Shown here: positions 6,988-13,188 of the stretch, one piece after another
Position numbering within the stretch: position 1 is the first letter of the stretch
Layout of the letters: every line of letters begins with the position of its first letter
DNA from: DASSKF01 sp035690725
Lineage (GTDB): Bacteria > Actinomycetota > Actinomycetes > Actinomycetales > Dermatophilaceae
NCBI GenBank assembly: GCA_035690725.1
Contig: DASSKF010000102.1
Span: 1 to 17,910, forward strand
Length of the DNA: 17,910 bases
Direction: 5' to 3'
Notes under the pieces: model-generated
Told to the model about the DNA's origin: nothing
Seen by the model: only the letters and a program-made list of their open reading frames with translations
The model's database searches: none
Position numbers and translations under genes: made by a program

Positions 6988-7812
6988 TCAGCCGCGGACC
7001 CGTACGTAGTCGCCGCCGGTCATCTTGACGGTGTAGTAGTCGCTGCCGCGGTACTTGGCATACCAGCGACCAGATCGCTTGGCGGTGAAGCTCTTGGCGT
7101 AGTAGCCCTTGGCGTTGGTGGTTGCCTTGCCCACGTACTTCTTGGTCCCGCCGTGCTTTCCGGGGGTGAAGTACACCTTGATCGGGACGCCGCTCGGCGC
7201 AGGGAGGTAGCGGGGCCGGTACTCCTCGCCGTTGAACCCCTTGAGCCGGCCGGTCACCTTCAGTGTCCTGCCCTTGCGGACGGGCTCTGGGCTCGCGTTG
7301 CGCGTGAGCCTCACGTTGCCACGGACGTAGAAGTCAGCCCGCTTCTTGGCCGGCGTGTAGGTCCGGTCGTGGTCGTAGTCATGGATGTCGAGCTTCACCA
7401 CGGCGCGGTACCTCCCCCAGTCGTCCGACAGGTCGAGGGCGCTCGAACTGGCCGTCCACGTGTCAACGTCACGGGTGTTCTTCACCCGCTTGAAGGTGCC
7501 GGGGAAGTACGCATATCCGATGTCGGTCGCGGCGGTCGGCTCGGCGTCCACGTCCCAGTAGACGTCGGTCCACTCCCCGTTGTTCATCACGTTGTAGGGG
7601 TCGCTGACCTTCACCGTGATCTTGGCCTTGGGGCGGTTGCTGGCGGTCACCAGGACGTTGCTCACCTTGACCGAGGTGATCACCGGTGTACGGGAGGACG
7701 CGGTGACGAGCGCGGGGGAGCCCGTCGGGCTGGCCGATGCCGGGCCGCTCGCGGCGAGCGGGACGATGAGTGAGGCAGTGAGGGCAGCACTGGCCAGGGC
7801 AGCCTTGCACAC
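6988..7812 (-). CDS. Secreted beta-rich protein of unknown function
   Basis: The 274-residue product begins with a clear Sec signal peptide: basic MCK, a hydrophobic stretch of about residues 4-20, and a likely cut near Ala-Ser-Ala at 25-27. No lipobox and no C-terminal membrane anchor are seen, so it is probably released. Mature residues about 40-165 and about 170-274 look like two beta-sandwich domains. The second (RKGRTLKVTGRLKGF, ...VPIKVYF, KGYYAKSFTAKRSGRWYAKYRG, GGDYVRVRG) resembles Ig-like domains found in many actinobacterial secreted proteins. Both are rich in Tyr, Lys and Arg, giving a basic exported protein. The start is GTG 7812, supported by GGAGGAA ending two bases ahead. No catalytic motif was recognised and no function is proposed. 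A 20-bp tandem repeat lies about 100 bases upstream. Confidence 0.85.
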   Translation of the reverse strand: MCKAALASAALTASLIVPLAASGPASASPTGSPALVTASSRTPVITSVKVSNVLVTASNRPKAKITVKVSDPYNVMNNGEWTDVYWDVDAEPTAATDIGYAYFPGTFKRVKNTRDVDTWTASSSALDLSDDWGRYRAVVKLDIHDYDHDRTYTPAKKRADFYVRGNVRLTRNASPEPVRKGRTLKVTGRLKGFNGEEYRPRYLPAPSGVPIKVYFTPGKHGGTKKYVGKATTNAKGYYAKSFTAKRSGRWYAKYRGSDYYTVKMTGGDYVRVRG

Positions 7813-7910
7813 GGTTCCTCCAGGAGGGGACGAGAAGAAGGCCGCCGAGTCAGCGGCATGACCACGGTAGGCAGCAGGTGGTCACAGCGACATCGGTCGT
7901 TCGGCTGCAA

Positions 7911-8010
7911 AGTTCCGATGTGTGCGCGGGAGCCCCGAGGCTCGGGGGCAAAGTCCCGAGGTTCGCGGGGAAGTGCCGAGGCTCGCGGGGAAGTCCCGAG
8001 GTTTGCGGGT
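7911..8010. repeat. 20-bp tandem repeat, about five units, non-coding
   Basis: Five units of exactly 20 bases start at 7911, 7931, 7951, 7971 and 7991. The three central-to-distal units match the consensus AAGTCCCGAGGTTCGCGGGG at nearly every base; the first two are more diverged. The period is not a multiple of three. The array lies between the methyltransferase stop (8023) and the secreted-protein start (7812). Each unit carries CCCG...CGGG inverted arms, and the second contains the near-palindrome CCCCGAG-G-CTCGGGG at 7933-7947. It could act as a terminator for the methyltransferase, a protein-binding array or a neutral minisatellite. Confidence 0.9.
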
Positions 8011-8022
8011 GGGGGGAGGTGG

Positions 8023-8811
8023 TCAGCGGCGGCGGAGGCGGTAGCAGCGGGTCGTCATCGGGATCGTCAGCAGGCCGTCGGTCCCCGCGACGCGCTCGCC
8101 GAGGGCGCGCACCTGTGCCAGCACCCGGTCGCGCTGCGGATGGATCGCCACGTAGGACCAGGTCGAGGCGTGCCGCACCAGGTCGTCGACGCCCTGCCGC
8201 AGCTCGTAGCCGAACAGCTCGGTCTCGGCCGGCTCGAACTCCGGCCCGGTCGGCGGGCACTCCGGGTCGTCCGGCTGGTTCGCCTCGCGCTCCACGATCG
8301 ACGAGAGCTCGCGCTGCCAGCCCTCGTCCTCGAGCCGGTGGTGCCACGCCATCGAGAGCCACCCACCCGGGCGGAGCACCCGGGCGGCTTCGCCCGCGGC
8401 GCGCTCCTGGTCGAACCAGTGCCAGGCCTGGAACGCGGTGACGACGTCCGCCGACGCGTCCGCGAGCGGCAGCGACTCGGCGCCACCGCCGCGGACGGTG
8501 ACCCGGGCCGCGACCTCCCGCGGCAGCCGATGCAGGGACTCGGTGAGTGTGGCCCGCATGCCGTCGGCCGGTTCGACGGCCACCACGTCGGCCCCGAGGC
8601 CGGCGACTGCCCGGGTGCCCTTCCCGGTGCCGGCACCGAGGTCGACCACGGTGAGGGTGCTGTGGGCACGTCCGTTCCGGGTGGGGGAGCCGAGCAGCCA
8701 ACTGACGGTCGCCGAGGGCCAGTCCGGGCGCACCGCGTCGTAGGTGGCGCCGAGCGCGTCGAAGGAGGTACGCCGGGCGGCGAACGTGGACCGGTCCTCC
8801 TGCTGCCCCAT
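8023..8811 (-). CDS. Class I SAM-dependent methyltransferase
   Basis: This 262-residue protein of the Methyltransf_11 type has an N-terminal cap (RTSFDALGATYDAVRPDWP, residues 14-32), typical of small-molecule methyltransferases. Motif I VVDLGAGTGKGT follows at 55-66, then the acidic ribose-binding residue Glu80 (AVEP), the motif II region PLADASADVVTAFQAWHWFD and the post-motif ARVLRPGG. The YDAVRP start and the AWHWFD segment are common in actinobacterial homologues. The substrate cannot be read from the sequence. An upstream in-frame GTG at 8844 exists, but ATG 8811 is preferred because TAGGTT lies 7 bases ahead of it, giving a leaderless start. The gene is divergent from lysS and upstream of the secreted protein, with a 210-base repeat-bearing gap in between, so it is probably monocistronic. 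Confidence 0.87.
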   Translation of the reverse strand: MGQQEDRSTFAARRTSFDALGATYDAVRPDWPSATVSWLLGSPTRNGRAHSTLTVVDLGAGTGKGTRAVAGLGADVVAVEPADGMRATLTESLHRLPREVAARVTVRGGGAESLPLADASADVVTAFQAWHWFDQERAAGEAARVLRPGGWLSMAWHHRLEDEGWQRELSSIVEREANQPDDPECPPTGPEFEPAETELFGYELRQGVDDLVRHASTWSYVAIHPQRDRVLAQVRALGERVAGTDGLLTIPMTTRCYRLRRR

Positions 8812-8818
8812 GCGCCGG

Positions 8819-8824
8819 AACCTA
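8819..8824 (-). promoter_or_regulatory. Candidate -10 element of a leaderless promoter (methyltransferase)
   Basis: Read on the minus strand, TAGGTT is followed by 7 bases and then ATG 8811, with no Shine-Dalgarno sequence. This decides the start in favour of 8811 over the upstream GTG at 8844. No clear -35 was found. Confidence 0.45.
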
Positions 8825-8871
8825 CCGCCCGGCGGGATACCCACGGCGACCGGGCACCGCGTCGGCGAGCC

Positions 8872-8894
8872 ACCTCGACGGTTTCGGTCGAGGT
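8872..8894. promoter_or_regulatory. Perfect 8-bp inverted repeat between divergent promoters
   Basis: ACCTCGAC (8872-8879) and GTCGAGGT (8887-8894) are exact inverted repeats with a 7-base spacer. They lie 60 bases from the methyltransferase start and 72 bases from lysS. Spacing and symmetry suit a dimeric repressor site serving one or both genes. A hairpin in the upstream RNA is unlikely if both genes are leaderless. The regulator is unknown. Confidence 0.4.
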
Positions 8895-8954
8895 CCCTCT
8901 CCGAAGCCGTGTCCGGTCGGATGTGGCCGGGGCTGCCGCGAGAGCGCCGCTGGT

Positions 8955-8960
8955 TACCCT
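8955..8960 (+). promoter_or_regulatory. Candidate -10 element of a leaderless promoter (lysS)
   Basis: TACCCT is followed by 6 bases and the GTG at 8967. No Shine-Dalgarno sequence precedes the GTG, so transcription probably begins at or next to the start codon. No good -35 match was seen. Confidence 0.5.
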
Positions 8961-8966
8961 TGACAG

Positions 8967-10463
8967 GTGAGCAACGACCACCCTCCCGTGCCCGAGACCG
9001 ACCTCCCGGAGCAGATGAGGATCCGCCGGGAGAAGCGGGAGCGGCTCCTCGACGACGGGGTGCCGCCGTACCCGGTGCACGTGCCGCGCACCCACTCGCT
9101 CGCCCAGGTGCGCGAGCAGTGGGGACACCTGCAGACGGGCGAGGAGACGCAGGACCACGTGGGCGTCGCCGGCCGCGTGATGTTCGTGCGCAACACCGGC
9201 AAGCTGGCCTTCGCCTCGCTCCAGGAGGGCGACGGCACCCGGCTGCAGGTCATGCTCAGCCAGGCCGAGGTCGGCCCGGACGCCCTGGCGGCGTGGAAGG
9301 CCGACGTCGACCTCGGTGACTTCGTCTACGTCCACGGGCGGGTCATCAGCAGCAAGCGCGGCGAGCTGTCCGTCATGGCGGACGAGTGGCAGATGGCCAG
9401 CAAGGCGCTGCGCCCGCTACCGACCCTGCACAAGGAGCTGTCCGAGGAGGCACGGGTCCGGCAGCGCTACGTCGACCTGATCACCCGCCCCGAGTCGCGC
9501 GACATGGTTCTCACCCGCGCGAAGATCACCCGCGCCGTGCGGGACACGATGGACGACCGCGGCTACACCGAGATCGTCACCCCCGTCCTGCAGCTGGTGC
9601 ACGGCGGGGCCACCGCCCGCCCCTTCCCGACCCATCTCCATGCGTTCGACCTGCCGATGTCGCTGCGCATCGCCCTCGAGCTCCATCTCAAGCGGGCGGT
9701 CGTCGGTGGTGTGGAAAAGGTCTACGAGATCGGTCCGGTTTTCCGCAACGAGGGTGTCGACTCCACGCACAGCCCTGAATTCACGATGCTCGAGGCCTAT
9801 GAGGCGTATGCCGACCAGTTCACCATGGCGGCCCTCATTCAGCAGGTCATCGTCAATTGCGCCGACGCGCTCGGTACACGCGTGGTCGAGACCCCCAAGG
9901 GGCAGGTGAACCTCGACGGGGAATGGCGCTGGCTGCCGCTCTACGAGGGTTTGTCGGAATTCGTCGGCGAGACGATCGACCCGGACACCGACCTGCAAAA
10001 CCTGCGCAGCATCGCGAAGCACCACGAGGTGGAGGCGGCCGAGGACTGGGACGCCGAAAAGCTCGCCGTGGAGCTCTTCGGCGAGCTCGTCGAGCCCACC
10101 CTGCTGCAGCCCACGTTCGTGTGCGACTACCCACCCTCCGCCCAGCCGCTCGCGCGGCCGCACCGCGACGACCCCCGGCTCATCGAGGCCTGGGACCTCA
10201 TCATCGCGGGCACCGAACGGGGCACGGCGTTCTCCGAGCTCATCGACCCGATGATCCAGCGGGAGCGGCTGACCGAGCAGTCCCTGCGTGCCGCCGCGGG
10301 CGACCCGGAGGCCATGCAGCTGGACGAGGACTTCCTGCGCGCCCTGGAGTACGGCGCGCCCCCGATGGGTGGCCTCGGGCTGGGCATCGACCGGCTGGTC
10401 ATGCTGTTCACCGGTGCCGGCATTCGTGAGACCATCCTCTTTCCGTTGTTGAAACCGGAGTGA
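8967..10463 (+). CDS. lysS: Lysine--tRNA ligase (class II)
   Basis: The 498-residue protein is a standard class II LysRS, charging tRNA-Lys in the cytosol. An N-terminal OB-fold anticodon-binding domain at about residues 65-150 (VGVAGRVMFVRNTGKLAFASLQEGDG) precedes the catalytic core. The core has RQRYVDLI, GGATARPF, motif 2 FRNEGVDSTHSPEFTMLE at 259-276, and motif 3 GLGLGIDRLVMLF at about 470-482. Near the lysine and ATP site, the common HNALD and LRIAPEL segments read HAFD and LRIALEL here, a departure from Escherichia coli-type enzymes. The GTG start at 8967 is supported by a leaderless-type -10 box and by the short disordered leader. A small membrane-protein gene follows within 8-10 bases, probably on the same transcript. 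Confidence 0.96.
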   Translation: MSNDHPPVPETDLPEQMRIRREKRERLLDDGVPPYPVHVPRTHSLAQVREQWGHLQTGEETQDHVGVAGRVMFVRNTGKLAFASLQEGDGTRLQVMLSQAEVGPDALAAWKADVDLGDFVYVHGRVISSKRGELSVMADEWQMASKALRPLPTLHKELSEEARVRQRYVDLITRPESRDMVLTRAKITRAVRDTMDDRGYTEIVTPVLQLVHGGATARPFPTHLHAFDLPMSLRIALELHLKRAVVGGVEKVYEIGPVFRNEGVDSTHSPEFTMLEAYEAYADQFTMAALIQQVIVNCADALGTRVVETPKGQVNLDGEWRWLPLYEGLSEFVGETIDPDTDLQNLRSIAKHHEVEAAEDWDAEKLAVELFGELVEPTLLQPTFVCDYPPSAQPLARPHRDDPRLIEAWDLIIAGTERGTAFSELIDPMIQRERLTEQSLRAAAGDPEAMQLDEDFLRALEYGAPPMGGLGLGIDRLVMLFTGAGIRETILFPLLKPE

Positions 10464-10470
10464 TGTGACG

Positions 10471-10653
10471 ATGGGCACAGTCTGGACCTACATCGCGGCC
10501 GTGTTGCCGACCGCCGGAATCCTTTACCTGTTCTGGCTGGTGATGAAGAACTTGGTGGAGGCCGACCGCCGTGAGCGGATCGCGCATTCACAGTGGGAGG
10601 CCGCACAGGACGCGGAGCAGATTCCGCCCACGCCGGACAATCACCCGAACTGA
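10471..10653 (+). CDS. Small single-helix membrane protein of unknown function
   Basis: This 60-residue protein has one N-terminal hydrophobic segment, at about residues 3-25 (VWTYIAAVLPTAGILYLFWLVM). A charged cytoplasmic-looking tail (EADRRERIAHSQWEAAQDAEQ) and a Pro/Asn-rich end follow. The distribution of charge suggests the C-terminus stays inside. CGGAG at 10456-10460 serves as ribosome binding site; GTG 10465 (62 aa) is an alternative start, but its spacing of 4 is tight. The gene follows lysS so closely that cotranscription is expected. Similar short ADRRER-type proteins are common hypothetical neighbours in Actinobacteria, from memory. No function is proposed. Confidence 0.75.
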   Translation: MGTVWTYIAAVLPTAGILYLFWLVMKNLVEADRRERIAHSQWEAAQDAEQIPPTPDNHPN

Positions 10654-10756
10654 CATTCCCGGATCGGGACCGGTCGCTGCCGCACATTCGGCGACAGCAT
10701 TCCTCCTCGTCCACAGGATGACGAGTGGTATTTCACCGGGAGACCTGCTTTTCCTC

Positions 10757-10762
10757 TAGGAT
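10757..10762 (+). promoter_or_regulatory. Candidate -10 element of the lsr2 promoter
   Basis: TAGGAT lies about 60 bases upstream of the lsr2 ribosome binding site, in a stretch (10654-10829) noticeably richer in A and T than the surrounding genes. No -35 at normal spacing matches TTGACA. AT-rich upstream DNA would fit autoregulation by Lsr2, which prefers such DNA; that is inference. Confidence 0.3.
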
Positions 10763-10829
10763 TGGACCAGCAACCTTGAATTCCCTGTCGAGGCTGCCGA
10801 CAACATTCACCTCTGGAAAAGGAGACCCG

Positions 10830-11159
10830 ATGGCCCAGCGTGTGCAGGTGCTGCTCGTCGACGACCTCGACGGTGGCGATGCCGCCGAGACCGTCACCTT
10901 TGCCGTGGACGGCGTGACCTACGAGATCGACCTCAACGAGGCCAACGCGGCTCAGCTGCGTGAGGACTTCGCCGAGTGGATCGGCCACGCGCGCCGTTCC
11001 GGCGGCCGTCGCTCGGCCGGCCGTCGTCGCGCGAACGGGGGAGCCAAGCGCGAGGACCTCAACGAGATCCGCGAGTGGGGGCGCAAGAAGGGGTTCAAGG
11101 TCAGTGACCGGGGGCGCATCTCCCGGGAGCTGCAGGAGGCCTACGACAAGGCCCACTGA
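10830..11159 (+). CDS. lsr2: Lsr2 nucleoid-associated protein (H-NS-like)
   Basis: This 109-residue actinobacterial xenogeneic silencer binds and bridges AT-rich DNA. The N-terminal dimerisation/oligomerisation domain (MAQRVQVLLVDDLDG..., EIDLNEANAAQLREDFAEWIGHARR) spans residues 1-56. A basic Ser/Gly/Arg linker at 57-73 leads to the DNA-binding domain, where REDLNEIREWGRKKGFKVSDRGRISRELQEAY includes the AT-hook-like RGR at 94-96 that inserts into the minor groove. The length is typical. ATG 10830 has a strong AAAGGAG five bases ahead; an in-frame extension to 10725 is rejected because it lacks homology and would remove this site. In Mycobacterium lsr2 is followed by clpC; here a terminator and a 6.6-kb block intervene. 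Confidence 0.97.
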   Translation: MAQRVQVLLVDDLDGGDAAETVTFAVDGVTYEIDLNEANAAQLREDFAEWIGHARRSGGRRSAGRRRANGGAKREDLNEIREWGRKKGFKVSDRGRISRELQEAYDKAH

Positions 11160-11171
11160 ACCCGGTGACCT

Positions 11172-11207
11172 GCGAGAGGCCCGCGACGCCCGCTGCGGGC
11201 CTCTCGC
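11172..11207 (+). terminator. Strong hairpin terminator after lsr2
   Basis: GCGAGAGGCCCGC (11172-11184) pairs perfectly with GCGGGCCTCTCGC (11195-11207) around a 10-base loop, giving a 13-bp GC-rich stem 12 bases after the lsr2 stop. There is no T-tract, as is usual in this group. Being symmetric, it may also stop the convergent LigD polymerase transcript. Confidence 0.85.
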
Positions 11208-11263
11208 CGTGTCCGGGACGCCGCACCCGGCCACCGGTCGAGCCCAGCGGCGTCCGGCGCCGG

Positions 11264-12187
11264 TCAGGACCCGGCACCGAGGAGGTCGGCGAACAGGTCG
11301 CCGTCCGCCTCGACCCGGTCCAGCACCTCGTCGAACTCCAGCTGGCGCAGGGCGGTCGGCTCCTCGGCGCCGCGCTCGACCTCGGCCCAGCTCCGGGGGG
11401 CGGCCACCCGGGGTGCCTCCCGGCCGCGGACCGAGTACGGCGAGATGGTCGTCTTCGCCGCCACGTTCTGGGACCAGTCGAGCAGGACCTTCCCGGGGCG
11501 CAGCGACTTGGTCATCTTCCACAGCACCAGCTCCGGGTGCGACCTCGTCAGGTCCTGGGCGAGCTCGCGGGCCCGATCGCGCACCTCGTCCGAGGACTCC
11601 GCTCCGGACAGCTGCGCATACAGCTGCATCCCCTTGCTGCCACTGGTGACCGGCGCGGACCGCAGCCCGAGTCCGTCGAGGCGCTCGCGGACCAGCAGCG
11701 CGACCCGGGCGCACTCGTGCAGTCCGGCCGGGGAGCCCGGGTCGAGGTCGATGACGAGCCGGTTCGGCGGCAGCGGCGTCGCGTCCTCGTCCACCTGCCA
11801 CTGCGGCACGTGCAGCTCCAGCGACGCGAGGTTGACCAGGTAGGTGAGGGTCGCCACGTCCTCCACGAGCGGGTAGGTGATCGTCTCCCGGTCCGCCCTC
11901 GATCCCGGTGCCGGCAGCCGCACCGACGGGAGCCAGGCCGGCGCCCCGCTCGGGAGGTTCTTCTCGAAGAACGACTGGTTCGACACCCCCTCGGGCCACC
12001 GGATGCGGGTGACCGGCCGGCGCGTGAGGTGCGGCAGCAGCACCGGCGCGATCCGGGCGTAGTAGTGCAGCACCTCGCCCTTGGTCGTCTCGGTCGCCGG
12101 GAACAGCACCTTGTCGAGGTTGCTCAGCTTCAGTGAGCGCCCGTCCACGCTCACGGTCGTGTTCTGCGGCTCGGCCGCCACGGTCAC
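11264..12187 (-). CDS. ligD: LigD-type NHEJ polymerase domain protein (primase-polymerase)
   Basis: The 307-residue protein is the archaeo-eukaryotic-primase-like polymerase of bacterial NHEJ as a separate protein. It adds nucleotides at broken DNA ends held by Ku. Landmarks are LSNLDKVLFP at 21-30, SFFEKNLP at 72-79, LELHVPQW at 123-130, the metal-binding DLD at 147-149 in RLVIDLDPG, SGSKGMQLY at 182-190, the KVLLDWSQN motif with the third acidic residue, and TTISPYSVRGREAPRVAAPRSW near the end. The usual SGxKGxH motif II has Gln188 instead of His (codon 11624-11626). No ligase or nuclease domain is attached. GTG 12187 overlaps the ligase stop (GTGA), so the two are coupled, with the ligase first. 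Confidence 0.93.
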   Translation of the reverse strand: MTVAAEPQNTTVSVDGRSLKLSNLDKVLFPATETTKGEVLHYYARIAPVLLPHLTRRPVTRIRWPEGVSNQSFFEKNLPSGAPAWLPSVRLPAPGSRADRETITYPLVEDVATLTYLVNLASLELHVPQWQVDEDATPLPPNRLVIDLDPGSPAGLHECARVALLVRERLDGLGLRSAPVTSGSKGMQLYAQLSGAESSDEVRDRARELAQDLTRSHPELVLWKMTKSLRPGKVLLDWSQNVAAKTTISPYSVRGREAPRVAAPRSWAEVERGAEEPTALRQLEFDEVLDRVEADGDLFADLLGAGS

Positions 12188-13122
12188 CCCTCCCCGTCCA
12201 GCGGCAGCTCAGCGGCCGTGAGGTCCGGTCGCAGGCCGCGGTATGCCGGCTGGCGCAGTCGTCCGCCGTCGGTCACCCCGAGTGCCTCCACGTCGACGAC
12301 GAGCTCGGGGCGCAGCCACGTCGTGCCCTTCGCGTCCGGCCGGGGCACCTCGTCGCAGAACGGGGACCGGTTGCTGGCCAGCGGCTCGAGCTGCTCGAGC
12401 AGCGTCTGGCCCGCCCGGCCGGCCAGTCCGGCGCCGACCTTGCCGCGGTAGGACAGCCCGCCCCCGGTCGGCGCGCCCACGAGCAGCGCGCCCAACCGGG
12501 TCGCGCTGTCGGTCTCGGGGCGCCAGCCGCCGACCACGAAGGAGAACGAGGGACGCACCGGGAACTTCAGCCAGTCGGTGCTGCGCCGCCCCGGGCCGTA
12601 GCGGGAGGCGAGGCGCTTGCTGACCACGCCCTCCAGGTGCTGCTGGCGCGCCGCCTCGGCGAGCAGCTCCCCGTCGTCGTAGACCGGTGGCACCCGCCAG
12701 GCGCCGGCCCCGAGGTCCAGCGACTCCAACAGCTCACGGCGCGCACGGAGGGGCCGGGAGGTGAGGTCCTCGGCATACAGCCGCAGCAGGTCGAAGACCA
12801 TGTAGGTGACGGGGACCGTGCGCGCGAGGCGCTGGGCGCGTGCCGCGTCCTGCACGTGCATGCGCTCGGCGAGGGCCTGGAACGACGGCACACCGTCCCG
12901 CAGCGCCACCACCTCCCCGTCGAGCAGCAGGTCCGTGCCGGCGCCCACGAGCCCGGCGAGCTCGGGGAAGCTGGCCGTCACGTCGTTCTCGTTGCGCGAG
13001 GCCAGCCGCAGCCGCCCCTCGTGCACGTCGGCGAGCACCCGCATCCCGTCCCACTTGACCTCGTGCAGCCATCCCGGCCCGGCCGGGATCTCCCGGCCGA
13101 GGGTGGCGAGCATCGGGCGCAT
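12184..13122 (-). CDS. ligD: ATP-dependent DNA ligase (LigD ligase domain, stand-alone)
   Basis: The 312-residue protein is the ligase component of NHEJ, sealing nicks after Ku-dependent end joining. The nucleotidyl-transferase motif I is EVKWDGMR at 21-28, with the AMP-acceptor Lys23. SRNENDVT follows at 42-49, then LLLDGEVVAL with Glu70, YMVFDLLRL (motif III), EGVVSKRL (motif IV) and DWLKFPVRPSFSFVVGG (motif V). A C-terminal OB-fold starts thereafter. ATG 13122 (MRPMLATLG) is the family start; the longer frame to 13293 runs antisense into ku and is rejected. CAGGAT six bases upstream could be a leaderless -10. The gene is divergent from ku with a 66-base gap, and its stop overlaps the polymerase start. 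It lacks the phosphoesterase domain found in trifunctional LigD. Confidence 0.94.
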   Translation of the reverse strand: MRPMLATLGREIPAGPGWLHEVKWDGMRVLADVHEGRLRLASRNENDVTASFPELAGLVGAGTDLLLDGEVVALRDGVPSFQALAERMHVQDAARAQRLARTVPVTYMVFDLLRLYAEDLTSRPLRARRELLESLDLGAGAWRVPPVYDDGELLAEAARQQHLEGVVSKRLASRYGPGRRSTDWLKFPVRPSFSFVVGGWRPETDSATRLGALLVGAPTGGGLSYRGKVGAGLAGRAGQTLLEQLEPLASNRSPFCDEVPRPDAKGTTWLRPELVVDVEALGVTDGGRLRQPAYRGLRPDLTAAELPLDGEG

Positions 13123-13188
13123 GGGGCCATCCTGTCGGACAATGGCGGGCAAGCCACACCGGCGGCGACGAGGAGAGTGGGAGCGAGC

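Noticed and set aside
7911..8010. CRISPR array
   Set aside because: Units are contiguous 20-mers without unique spacers and there are no cas genes.
7850..8701. Minus-strand frame translating the 20-bp repeat as a Leu/Pro/Arg peptide
   Set aside because: It overlaps the methyltransferase in another frame; the repeat period is not a multiple of three, so it is non-coding.
8845..8966. T-box or other riboswitch before lysS
   Set aside because: The gap is too short for a T-box, no T-box sequence is present, and the lysS transcript looks leaderless.
12133..13188. Long plus-strand open frame running into ku
   Set aside because: It is antisense to the ligase gene, Arg/Gly/Ala-rich, and conserved Ku sequence starts only at GTG 13189 with its own ribosome binding site.
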